DNA of 13,205 nt, taken from contig CAZUPF010000016.1 in NCBI GenBank assembly GCA_964622035.1, positions 1 to 13,205 on the forward strand, in the 5' to 3' direction. The notes under the pieces were generated by a model. It saw only the letters and a program-made list of their open reading frames with translations, did no database searches and was not told where the DNA came from. The DNA comes from CAZUPF01 sp964622035 (GTDB lineage Bacteria > Patescibacteriota > WWE3 > JAUXAW01 > JAYEID01). Both the position numbers and the translations under genes were made by a program. Below are positions 5,576-12,617 of the stretch, one piece after another (the first letter of the stretch is position 1; each line of letters starts with the position of its first letter).

Positions 5576-7438
5576 TTAGAAGTTTTCGAACTCTGCTTCC
5601 CAATCCTTATTCAAATTAAATTTCTCCACCCGCTTACCCACCTGCACCTCGTATCCCGGTGTGTCTAATCCCGGCTGTTTCTGGATCAGTAACTGGTACT
5701 TGCCACCCTGAACAACAGAATCGGGCAAGCGGTATTTAAAAACTAACTGAGAGGCATCCTGCGGCTTGGTCACATTAAAAGCGGCAAATACTTGCTTACC
5801 CAGCTCCGCATCAAAGTAAGATTGTTGGGGCACCGCCTCCTTAGCCCCCTCAATAGAGATTAGCTCCGACCCTTCGGGAACTAGCAAGCGGACATAGGCC
5901 CGGTAGGGTCCGTTGAGCCAGCCGTCGTAGGGCTCGGGATTGACAAAGTCAATTGTCACCTCCTTGGTCCAGCCCTCATCGCCCCTACTGATTACCTGCC
6001 TAACTGTCCGCGTAACATAGAGATTAGCTTTGGCTCCCGCAAAGTTGGCCTCGTTCACCTGCAGGTAATCCCCCGCAAAGGCAACTACCCTCCCTGCCAA
6101 ATTGTGCTCTTCGACCAACGCTTGCGCCCGCGAATCGAAGAGGTAAGCCAAAAAATGTTTCTCACTAACAAGGGTAAGGCTCTCTTGGACAAGCGGAAGC
6201 CACAAGTTCTTGGGCGCATCGAAGGCTTTATCCAAGATGGCATCCATCAGGTACCCAATAAGGTTCTTCCGCCCCGCCTGCTCCTTGAGAAGTAAGGTAG
6301 CGTAACGCTCCAGCTCAACAACAACATTGTCCGCATTAAAGGGTTCCTGGTAGCCGGCAACATCGACGGGACCCAACACCTCCAACAGACCCTTCACAAA
6401 AAAGGTATCTAAAGCTAAAACACCGTCAACCGGGGGGACGCCTTCCACCCGCCGCCAAAACTCGTGAAACAGCCTCGCCGAAACGGCAAAATCGGGAGAG
6501 AGGTTGGTATCGCGAATGTAGAAATGCTCAATCTTCAAGAAGCGCTGGTAGAGGTCGGGGGCGGGGGTCTTCACAGCAATCCGGTAGTCTAACTGGTACA
6601 TATCATCTGACTTAATATCGGTAATTTTCCCTCCCGACAAGGTAATCAGAGCGTAGGCCGTCCAAAAACCTCCGGTGGGGCGAATTTCTTTGTCGTTCTG
6701 AAAAATCAACACGTAGGTCTGCGGCTTCGGATCCCCCAAAATACCCGGCAAAGTTAGCAACGCTTCCTTAGCCTTCGGCAGGGCCTCGTCAAAAGTCGCC
6801 GTCGCCTCCAAGAGCTGAGTTAGCAACTCCCCAACACTCGCACCCCCGAAAGAGATAAAGCGGGGGTACCTTCCGGGTTTAATGTGGGCTATCTCCTCTC
6901 GAACCCGCAGGAGGTCGGGGCCCACCGCATCAAGCCCGACAGCAACTTCAGGCATTACCTGGACCGCCCCCTCAAGGCGGTCCTCGATGTTCACCGCCCG
7001 CCCTTCCGAAGTTTTGGTTCTAAACCCCATCAAATCAGCCACCGGCTCGATCACGGTAACCATCTTCTGCCCGGCAGAGATACCGAACCCACCCGCCCGA
7101 AGCAGGTGCTCCCCATCACGGTAGTAGCCACCAAAGAAGGGGATGGCCTTAACCCAAGAAAGGGGTCTGAGGGCCTCTTCCAGCAAAACCCGGTCCTGAT
7201 CAATTTTCGCCAACTCCTCCTCTACCTTAACCAAGTCCTGAAGATAGAGGGCATCTTTAAAGGGTAGGGCGTGGGAGTACAGCGCCCGTGTCTGCGCCAG
7301 AACGCCTAAGGCTGGTCGGATAATCAGGAAGTAAGCCAAAGGAAGCACGAGAAAGAGACCCAGGGCCAGAGCCCGCACCACCTTTTTCCTTTTTGGAGAC
7401 CTCTTAACTATCTTTTTCGGCTTTAGAAATTTAATCAC
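5576..7438 (-). CDS. DUF4012-family membrane-anchored protein
   Basis: The 620-residue product has a Lys/Arg-rich N-terminus (2-23), one membrane segment at about 24-40, and a long, probably extracytoplasmic remainder. A helical region (about 60-230) precedes the DUF4012 signature: L-I-F-Q-N-D-K-E-I-R-P-T-G-G-F (244-258), then R-D-T-N-L-S-P-D-F (309-317). The C-terminal third looks beta-rich. The function of DUF4012 is unknown; the family is common in Patescibacteria and often lies beside exopolysaccharide genes, as here. A role in attaching or exporting the glycan is inference from context. The start is GTG at 7438, one base after the stop of the sugar transferase gene, with AGGGGG in the end of that gene as a possible ribosome site. 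recO follows after 5 nt. Confidence 0.9.
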   Translation of the reverse strand: MIKFLKPKKIVKRSPKRKKVVRALALGLFLVLPLAYFLIIRPALGVLAQTRALYSHALPFKDALYLQDLVKVEEELAKIDQDRVLLEEALRPLSWVKAIPFFGGYYRDGEHLLRAGGFGISAGQKMVTVIEPVADLMGFRTKTSEGRAVNIEDRLEGAVQVMPEVAVGLDAVGPDLLRVREEIAHIKPGRYPRFISFGGASVGELLTQLLEATATFDEALPKAKEALLTLPGILGDPKPQTYVLIFQNDKEIRPTGGFWTAYALITLSGGKITDIKSDDMYQLDYRIAVKTPAPDLYQRFLKIEHFYIRDTNLSPDFAVSARLFHEFWRRVEGVPPVDGVLALDTFFVKGLLEVLGPVDVAGYQEPFNADNVVVELERYATLLLKEQAGRKNLIGYLMDAILDKAFDAPKNLWLPLVQESLTLVSEKHFLAYLFDSRAQALVEEHNLAGRVVAFAGDYLQVNEANFAGAKANLYVTRTVRQVISRGDEGWTKEVTIDFVNPEPYDGWLNGPYRAYVRLLVPEGSELISIEGAKEAVPQQSYFDAELGKQVFAAFNVTKPQDASQLVFKYRLPDSVVQGGKYQLLIQKQPGLDTPGYEVQVGKRVEKFNLNKDWEAEFENF

Positions 7439-7439
7439 C

Positions 7440-8066
7440 CTAGGCGGCCCCCTTAGCTTGGGCCACGGCCAGTGGCGTTCTCAAAATAATGTAAAAGTCG
7501 AGAAGGAGAGAGTCGCTCCGCGCATACTTTTCCTCTAGCCTAATGCGCTCACCAAAACTGAGTTGGGAACGGCCGCTAACCTGCCACAGACCGGTAATTC
7601 CGGGCTTAATCGAAAGGATAGTCGCCAGCGCACTCCGCACACCAGGATTCTCTCGCTCATACTTTTCTAGCTCGTCGGGCCGGTAGGCCCGCGGGCCGAC
7701 GAAACTCATCTCCCCACGCAACACATTCAAAAACTGAGGAAATTCGTCAATACTGTACTTCCGAAGAAAGCGGCCAATCCTCGTCACTCGTGGATCGTCA
7801 TCCATCTTATGAGCGCCGGAGCGCATCTTTTCATACAGCTCCGAATTAGAAAAAAGGAGCGCGTCGGCATTTTTAACCATCGAGCGAAACTTGTAAATCT
7901 TAAAAAGGGTGCGGCCCCGACCTATCCTCTCCTGAGAATAAATAATCGATCCCCGATCCTCTAACCAGATAGCTAGGGAGCACAGCAGGGCAAAGGGAGA
8001 AAAAATAATGAAGGCTAGCAGGGAGATAGTAATATCTAAGGCACGCTTTACTAGGCTATATAACAT
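7440..8066 (-). CDS. Monotopic phosphoglycosyl transferase (bacterial sugar transferase, short form)
   Basis: Members move a sugar-1-phosphate from a nucleotide sugar onto undecaprenyl phosphate at the inner membrane, the first step of lipid-linked glycan assembly. This 208-residue version is only the catalytic core (PglC-like) without the extra N-terminal membrane domain of WbaP/WcaJ enzymes. Seen in order: K-R-A-L-D (7-11), a hydrophobic re-entrant segment (12-34), E-R-I-G-R-G (46-51), F-K-I-Y-K-F-R-S-M (55-63), the catalytic Asp-Glu pair D107-E108 in I-D-E-F-P-Q, G-E-M-S-F-V-G-P-R (118-126) and K-P-G-I-T-G-L-W-Q-V-S-G-R (154-166). All core residues are intact. The sugar donor cannot be told from sequence. 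The ATG at 8066 follows the upstream TGA by one base. Confidence 0.93.
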   Translation of the reverse strand: MLYSLVKRALDITISLLAFIIFSPFALLCSLAIWLEDRGSIIYSQERIGRGRTLFKIYKFRSMVKNADALLFSNSELYEKMRSGAHKMDDDPRVTRIGRFLRKYSIDEFPQFLNVLRGEMSFVGPRAYRPDELEKYERENPGVRSALATILSIKPGITGLWQVSGRSQLSFGERIRLEEKYARSDSLLLDFYIILRTPLAVAQAKGAA

Positions 8067-8067
8067 C

Positions 8068-9165
8068 TCAAGTTAAACACTGGGACCCAACGAGGTGTGT
8101 TAGCCGCTCCGCAAACCTCCGCCGGCTAAACTCTTCTGCCCGCATCCGACATCTCTCCGGTGAGTACCTTCCTGAATGGAAAACAGAAAGAGCACCAGCC
8201 AAAGCCTCTACCGTTTGGGGGTAGAAAAACTCCCCCGTCTCTCCTGGAAGAATCGTCTCCAAGGCACCACCCGCCCTATACGCCACCACCGGCCGACCCG
8301 AGGCCATTGCTTCGAGGGGGGTAATTCCAAAATCCTCCCGCTGCGGAAAGATAAGCGCCCCTGCGCCCTGGTAGCATTCTACCACGCCCTCGTCCGAAAG
8401 TCGACCCCGAAACTCTACTGTGGGACCGGCCATTCTCTCCAACCGCGCCCGATCCGGCCCCTCCCCAACAATTACCAAGGGAAGCTTAAGCTGGTTACAA
8501 GCCCCGATAACGATATCAATTCTTTTCCAGGCCGCTAGGCGGGAAACGACTAGGAAATAACCGGGCTGCGCGGGGTCTACCGCGTCAGGCGTAGCGCCTT
8601 TGCCAAATCTTTCCAGCTCGACGAACGGGTAAATAACTTCCGAATCTCTACCGTAGTACTTCTTTATCTTTTGCTTAACCGAACCCGAGTTGGCAATAAA
8701 GTAGTCAACCCGCTGCGCGGCCGCGTAATCCCAAACCCGAAGGCGACCCAATAACGGGGAAAGTGCCTCCCGCAAAAGAGGGGCGCCGCTGAAATAAGCT
8801 TGCGGTTCCCAAAACATCCTCCCCGGACTATTCATGTAGCAAATGTGGACAGTTTTCGGCCTAGTTACCACCCCGTGAGCAAAGCGTGTTGATGAGGAAA
8901 GAACCACATCGTAATCGGCCAGATCAAACGACTCGAAGGCCAGAGGGTAGAGGGGGAAATAGGCACGGTAGAATACTTTTTTGAGCGGGAGTCTCTGCAT
9001 AAACGAAGTTGTGAGCTTTGAGTGCTGACCCACTAACTGCCGCCAGCTCTTGGAAGCCATTGAGGTGAAGAGGTCCGCCTTGGGCCATACTTCGCGCATA
9101 GCCCCGAATAAGCGTTCGGCGCCACCGTGTTGGATGAGATCGTCGTGAACTAAAGCGAGTTTCAT
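8068..9165 (-). CDS. GT4-family glycosyltransferase (GT-B fold)
   Basis: This 365-residue cytoplasmic or membrane-associated transferase probably adds a sugar to the lipid-linked glycan begun by the neighbouring phosphoglycosyl transferase. The N-terminal domain opens with V-H-D-D and H-G-G-A-E-R (13-18), as in many retaining GT4 enzymes. In the C-terminal domain R209 and K214 (V-S-R-L-A-A-W-K) fit the donor phosphate-binding pair, and E277-x7-E285 (E-D-F-G-I-T-P-L-E) is the GT4 signature. Donor and acceptor are not predictable; a mannosyl- or rhamnosyltransferase role would fit. The ATG at 9165 overlaps the upstream TGA (ATGA, 4 nt), so translation is likely coupled. Confidence 0.9.
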   Translation of the reverse strand: MKLALVHDDLIQHGGAERLFGAMREVWPKADLFTSMASKSWRQLVGQHSKLTTSFMQRLPLKKVFYRAYFPLYPLAFESFDLADYDVVLSSSTRFAHGVVTRPKTVHICYMNSPGRMFWEPQAYFSGAPLLREALSPLLGRLRVWDYAAAQRVDYFIANSGSVKQKIKKYYGRDSEVIYPFVELERFGKGATPDAVDPAQPGYFLVVSRLAAWKRIDIVIGACNQLKLPLVIVGEGPDRARLERMAGPTVEFRGRLSDEGVVECYQGAGALIFPQREDFGITPLEAMASGRPVVAYRAGGALETILPGETGEFFYPQTVEALAGALSVFHSGRYSPERCRMRAEEFSRRRFAERLTHLVGSQCLT

Positions 9166-10304
9166 CCTGACTGATACCCCCCCAATGTTTCCTCAGCCAT
9201 TTTTTTCCAGGAAAATCTTTTTAAGTTCGCCAAGCCTTTCCCGACCAGATCCCCGCGCAAAGTGGGATTTTCGACCGCAGCCTTTATCTTCCGAGCGATG
9301 TCCTCAGTGTCCTCAGGATCGAAATATAGGGCCGCCGACCCACAAATTTCGGGAACACAGGTAGCTGCCGAGGCAACAACGGGAATACCAAAGCTCATCG
9401 CCTCCAAGGGCGGTAGGCCAAAGCCCTCCGAAAGAGAGGGGAAAACAAAACACAGCGCTTCCTGGTAAAGCACCACCAACTCCGCATCAGGGATGTGGCC
9501 CGAACCAACATCAAAGGCCGGGAAGAAGACTTTGTCAGCCAGTCCGGCCCGGGCCACCTCCTCGCTCAACCGAGCCTGGAAAAAGTCCTTTTTCCCAACC
9601 AGCACCAGCGCCAAGTTTTCGTGTTCTTCGGAAACGAGCTTGAAAGCACTAACCAATCGCGGCAGATTCTTGTGCGGATACATACTACCAACATAAAGGA
9701 GGTAGGGCTTGCCAACGCCAAATTTCCCCAAAACAGATGTGCTGCGATTACGCGTTAGCGGCGGTGGTAGCTTCTCTCCCGCCCCCTCGTAGGTAACACA
9801 GATCTTTCCCGAGTCCAGGCGTGGGTAGTTGGCCGAGAGATCGCCTCCTACAAACTCGGTGGGAACGAAAATCTTTCGCGCCCGCTTCACCGCCTGCCCA
9901 AAAATGAAATGGTACATAAGTCTCTTCAAGCGATACTTCACCAACGGCAGGGTAGTCGCTCGCGCGGTCGAGAAGCGGTGGATAGTAAGGTCGTGAATAG
10001 TGACCACCAAATTTCCAAAATAGAGAAGAGGAATATTGTAGTGGGGAATGTGAAGCAGATCTAGCTTCTCTCGCGCAAAAATAAACGGCAGCTTTATTTG
10101 TTCAGCAAAAGAGTACCAAGGAACATTGACCGCAACCTTTCGAAAGTTTGGACTTTGCGGCTCATAATCACTTAAACCTCCGGAGTTTAAGAATATGACG
10201 TATTCGTTTTCGTGGTCTAGCTGCTCAAGATTTAGAATGAGGTTCTTGATGTAGCGGCCGGGGCCAGCGTGGCCCCAAAAACGAGCATCAATCCCAATGC
10301 GCAT
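9162..10304 (-). CDS. GT4-family glycosyltransferase (GT-B fold), first gene of the operon
   Basis: This 380-residue retaining glycosyltransferase probably extends a surface glycan. The start M-R-I-G-I-D-A-R with a following G-P-G-R-Y (14-18) is typical of GT4 enzymes of polysaccharide loci. V-T-I-H-D-L (101-106) lies in the N-terminal domain. Y-V-G-S-M-Y-P-H-K-N-L (204-214) carries the donor-phosphate lysine K212, and E293-x7-E301 (E-G-F-G-L-P-P-L-E) is intact. Length is normal. The ATG at 10304 lacks a Shine-Dalgarno, but an extended -10 element sits so that transcription should begin on the ATG itself, so the message is probably leaderless. It heads a five-gene operon ending with recO. Confidence 0.9.
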   Translation of the reverse strand: MRIGIDARFWGHAGPGRYIKNLILNLEQLDHENEYVIFLNSGGLSDYEPQSPNFRKVAVNVPWYSFAEQIKLPFIFAREKLDLLHIPHYNIPLLYFGNLVVTIHDLTIHRFSTARATTLPLVKYRLKRLMYHFIFGQAVKRARKIFVPTEFVGGDLSANYPRLDSGKICVTYEGAGEKLPPPLTRNRSTSVLGKFGVGKPYLLYVGSMYPHKNLPRLVSAFKLVSEEHENLALVLVGKKDFFQARLSEEVARAGLADKVFFPAFDVGSGHIPDAELVVLYQEALCFVFPSLSEGFGLPPLEAMSFGIPVVASAATCVPEICGSAALYFDPEDTEDIARKIKAAVENPTLRGDLVGKGLANLKRFSWKKMAEETLGGYQSG

Positions 10305-10310
10305 AGGCCT

Positions 10311-10319
10311 ATTTTAACA
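10311..10319 (-). promoter_or_regulatory. Extended -10 promoter of the glycan-recO operon, leaderless start
   Basis: The minus strand reads TGTTAAAAT: TG-n followed by TAAAAT (5 of 6 consensus bases, 10311-10316). There is no clear -35, as expected for extended -10 promoters. Usual spacing puts +1 at 10304, the A of the ATG. Confidence 0.5.
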
Positions 10320-10324
10320 GATTT

Positions 10325-10365
10325 GAAAAGAATCGGCCGGATTGGAGAGTATCTCCAACCCGACC
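10325..10365 (-). terminator. Intrinsic terminator of the 10381-10884 gene
   Basis: A 14-bp stem (10335-10348 with 10352-10365, two G-U pairs on the minus strand) with a 3-nt loop is followed by GAUUCUUUUC. It lies 15 nt past the stop codon and insulates the next operon promoter. Confidence 0.75.
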
Positions 10366-10380
10366 AATATCAGCTACGAG

Positions 10381-10884
10381 CTATGAAGCCGGCGCCCACA
10401 CAACGCGGGCGGCGGTGATCTCGCCGGCATCTTCTTGCACCTCTACGCGGAGGCCGAAGGGTAGCGCCCTACGCTTAGCCAAGATCGCTAATGCCGACCG
10501 TACTACCGCTAACTGTTCCTCCATGTCCTCTTCCTCATGGATGTGCGGCCCTGACGCCATCTCGCGCACAGAGAGAAATTTATCATCTGCGCACGCCAAC
10601 AGTGCTACCAACCGGTCCAGAACCGCATGCTGGAAAGTGCTGAAGTTCCATATTCTCCGCCGATATGCCCCATCGTCCTCAGCCGCCTCAATCAACCCCG
10701 CCGCCTCCAGCCGGGAGAGGGCGTCTGCAACTTCCTGCCGCACCACATTACAATCCGCCCCTGGAGCACCACCTAGCAGACTAGCAATTCGGTCAACCCC
10801 CTTAGCAATCGGGAGGATACACCAAACACTAACAGCCCAAGGATCCATCTTGGTCAACAGACAGAGAAACCAGCCGCTTCTCAT
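10381..10884 (-). CDS. Small winged-helix-like protein of unknown function (paralogue A)
   Basis: I do not recognise a family for this 167-residue protein. The pattern L-E-A-A-G-L-I (59-65), then an acidic turn and W79, looks like the recognition helix and wing of a winged helix. A Glu-rich helix (117-139) and a short beta C-terminus follow. It aligns in layout with the next gene upstream (11028-11513): L-E-x-A-G-L-I/V is 14 residues before a shared Trp in both, and both end in V-W-x-x-x-A-S, so the two are probably diverged tandem copies. The ATG at 10884 has GGGGAG 6 nt upstream; an in-frame TTG at 10923 has no ribosome site. It has its own TTGACG/TAATAT promoter and a strong terminator. 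A DNA-binding regulator is possible but unproven. Confidence 0.65.
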   Translation of the reverse strand: MRSGWFLCLLTKMDPWAVSVWCILPIAKGVDRIASLLGGAPGADCNVVRQEVADALSRLEAAGLIEAAEDDGAYRRRIWNFSTFQHAVLDRLVALLACADDKFLSVREMASGPHIHEEEDMEEQLAVVRSALAILAKRRALPFGLRVEVQEDAGEITAARVVWAPAS

Positions 10885-10937
10885 CTTCCACTCCCCTTTC
10901 TCAGTTATTTCACCCAAACGCAAAGTCCGCAGGGTAA

Positions 10938-10966
10938 ATATTACAAGATATACGACTCCCCGTCAA
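10938..10966 (-). promoter_or_regulatory. Promoter of paralogue A
   Basis: On the minus strand TTGACG (10961-10966), a 17-nt spacer and TAATAT (10938-10943). Both hexamers and the TATCTTG before the -10 almost equal the promoter at 11610-11638. The start is near 10931, with a leader of about 47 nt. The -35 partly overlaps the upstream terminator U-tract. Confidence 0.6.
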
Positions 10967-11006
10967 ACAAAACGGCCGGGGGTAGGAATAATTCCCACCA
11001 CCGGCC
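10965..11006 (-). terminator. Intrinsic terminator of paralogue B
   Basis: Arms 10974-10989 and 10991-11006 pair over 16 positions with one mismatch and one G-U on the minus strand. GUUUUGUUUG follows (10965-10972 is the U-rich part). It lies 21 nt past the stop of the 11028-11513 gene. Confidence 0.75.
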
Positions 11007-11027
11007 AAGAACCCGGCCAATCTCTAC

Positions 11028-11513
11028 CTAGCTCGCCCCCTCCAGCCACACATCAAACCCCGTAGCAGCGTTATCAGTGTAGCGCACTGGGATCAGCAGC
11101 GGCTTTTCGGCTAAGGCTCTCACGAGGGCCTCCGCTTTCTCCCAAGCAATATCGTACCCCTTTTCCCCCGATTTGAGGCCAAACACCTCTCTAACTACGC
11201 GGTTCAGGTTGACTGCTTTACCAACCTTGGTAAGGGCGTCAAGAGTACTTACCTCCTCTGGAGAAAGCTGGCCTGTCGCGCGCACGGAGAGCCACAGCTC
11301 CCAAGCGGAAATCTCACCAGCCTTGCATACGGCGACCAGCCCCGCCTCCTCCAGCAGCCCCGCAGCCACCGCCACTATCGTCAGAGTATCCTCGCGAACC
11401 GTGGGTCCATCCCTAAGCAACCCAAACCGGTGGGCGAGAATCCCCACCTGGAGAGTATCCTCCTTGGAAAAGTGCTCTCCGCTAGCCAAAGCCCCGAGAA
11501 CTGCAGCCCCCAT
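11028..11513 (-). CDS. Small winged-helix-like protein of unknown function (paralogue B)
   Basis: I know no family for this 161-residue product (from ATG 11513). L-E-E-A-G-L-V (54-60) followed by W74 repeats the spacing seen in paralogue A, and a helix-rich C-terminal half ends in V-R-Y and V-W-L-E-G-A-S. The coordinates use the first ATG, but that ATG has no ribosome site. A strong AAAGGAG (11552-11558) lies instead 5 nt before an in-frame ATA at 11544-11546. Starting there adds 11 residues whose R-D-A-F-F-G-C resembles the paralogue A start (R-S-G-W-F-L-C), so initiation at or near the ATA is likely. The gene has its own promoter and terminator, so the pair is not one operon but may share a regulator. 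Start uncertain. Confidence 0.65.
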   Translation of the reverse strand: MGAAVLGALASGEHFSKEDTLQVGILAHRFGLLRDGPTVREDTLTIVAVAAGLLEEAGLVAVCKAGEISAWELWLSVRATGQLSPEEVSTLDALTKVGKAVNLNRVVREVFGLKSGEKGYDIAWEKAEALVRALAEKPLLIPVRYTDNAATGFDVWLEGAS

Positions 11514-11551
11514 CGCACTACACCCGAAAAACGCGTCTCTGTATATTGTCG

Positions 11552-11558
11552 CTCCTTT
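11552..11558 (-). promoter_or_regulatory. Shine-Dalgarno upstream of a non-AUG codon
   Basis: The minus strand reads AAAGGAG, then CGACA, then ATA in frame with the 11028-11513 gene. No ATG, GTG or TTG in that frame lies at a workable distance from it. Confidence 0.55.
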
Positions 11559-11609
11559 CTCCTCTTCTACAATCGTATTCCAACTAGAACTCCAAAAAAT
11601 CGCAAACCC

Positions 11610-11638
11610 ATATTACAGGATAAGGCGAATCCCGTCAA
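11610..11638 (-). promoter_or_regulatory. Promoter of paralogue B
   Basis: On the minus strand TTGACG (11633-11638), 17 nt, TAATAT (11610-11615). TATCCTG before the -10 differs by one base from the same stretch in the paralogue A promoter. The start is near 11603. Confidence 0.6.
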
Positions 11639-11666
11639 TACTATAATATAGGGAAAATGGTGATAT

Positions 11667-12617
11667 TCAGTAGCGCCGCAGGCGGTGGGAGAGGATCCGA
11701 ATCTGGGCCAGAAACCAGATGCTGGCCAAAACGATCCCGGTCAGTAGGCGGGGGTAAACCTTGCGGTAGTGCTTGCGGTAGAAAATTCTCATCGCCTCAG
11801 TAGAGGCCCGGAGAACCCGATCTTTGGTTTCCCAAGTCGCCGTCGTTATATCCTTCGAGGACGCCTTCATTCCCGAAGCCGCCCCAGCATAGTGGGTAAT
11901 TTTCACCTCCGGATGATAGAAAACTCGCCAGTTGCCCATTCTCAAACGGTAACAGAAGTCCAAATCATCACCGTAAAAAAAGTAGTCCTCATCCCACCAA
12001 CCCGGACCACAGGTGGGCACCCGCGCCGCCTCCGCCGCGTCACGGCGCACGAGCATAAACGCTCCGCCCAAAGCATCAACCTCATGAGTAGTATTAAGGT
12101 CCTTCCACCCCTGGTAATACTGCGAAAAAACCGGCGAACGGGGGAAGAGGGTTTCGAGCTTGGCAAAGTGGCAAAAAGCCGCCCAAGGTGTGGGAAAGCC
12201 GCGGTGACAATTAATATCCATCTGGCCATCAGCCAACTCGGTGTAGCAGGTTGCGGTCCCCGTCTCCGGTCGCGCATCCATAAAACGCACCATCTCCGCC
12301 AGAGTCCCTTCGGGAACAACGGTATCCGGATTCAAGAAGAGGACATAGCGGCCCCGCGTCTGCGGAATAGCCAAATTGTTCCCGGCCGAAAAGCCAATAT
12401 TCTCCGAACTCTGAATTAGCTTAACCCAAGGAAAATCATCGGCAACCATCACCACCGAGTCGTCGGTAGAAGCGTTGTCAACTACAAAAACCTCAACAGC
12501 TTCTGCGGGAAAGAATGAGCGATCGGCACCCGAAAGAAGCGTGTGCCCTAGCGATGTTAGGCATTGGTGGAGAAGTTCTCGAGTGTTGTAATTTAGGATG
12601 ACAATAGAAAGAGTCAT
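11667..12617 (-). CDS. GT2-family glycosyltransferase (rhamnosyltransferase-like)
   Basis: This 316-residue inverting GT-A enzyme transfers a sugar from a nucleotide donor to a growing surface glycan. It starts with S-I-V-I-L-N-Y-N (4-11) and has V-V-D-N-A-S-T-D (45-52), the G-F-S-A-G-N-N strand (75-81), the donor/metal site N-P-D-T (96-99), and the acceptor-side W-W-D-E-D-Y-F-F-Y-G-D-D-L-D (207-220). A hydrophobic segment at about 292-307 may attach it to the membrane. The layout resembles WbbL-type rhamnosyltransferases; the actual sugar is not known. The ATG at 12617 overlaps the stop of the upstream gene by one base (TAATG), so the two are co-translated. No clear terminator follows. Confidence 0.92.
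   Translation of the reverse strand: MTLSIVILNYNTRELLHQCLTSLGHTLLSGADRSFFPAEAVEVFVVDNASTDDSVVMVADDFPWVKLIQSSENIGFSAGNNLAIPQTRGRYVLFLNPDTVVPEGTLAEMVRFMDARPETGTATCYTELADGQMDINCHRGFPTPWAAFCHFAKLETLFPRSPVFSQYYQGWKDLNTTHEVDALGGAFMLVRRDAAEAARVPTCGPGWWDEDYFFYGDDLDFCYRLRMGNWRVFYHPEVKITHYAGAASGMKASSKDITTATWETKDRVLRASTEAMRIFYRKHYRKVYPRLLTGIVLASIWFLAQIRILSHRLRRY

Noticed and set aside
5571..5603. TTG start of recO at 5603
   Set aside because: It would overlap the DUF4012 gene by 28 nt and add residues before the conserved P-T-Y-R-I-E-G opening.
8068..9165. UGA recoded as glycine (Gracilibacteria/SR1 code)
   Set aside because: TGA ends genes exactly where the next begins (ATGA overlap at 9162-9165; TGA-G-ATG at 8064-8070), so it is a stop.
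10885..10923. TTG start of paralogue A at 10923
   Set aside because: The ATG at 10884 has a GGGGAG ribosome site at ideal spacing that lies inside this extension.
11642..11647. Perfect TATAAT on the plus strand
   Set aside because: No plus-strand gene lies downstream and no good -35 was seen; it falls in an AT-rich spacer.
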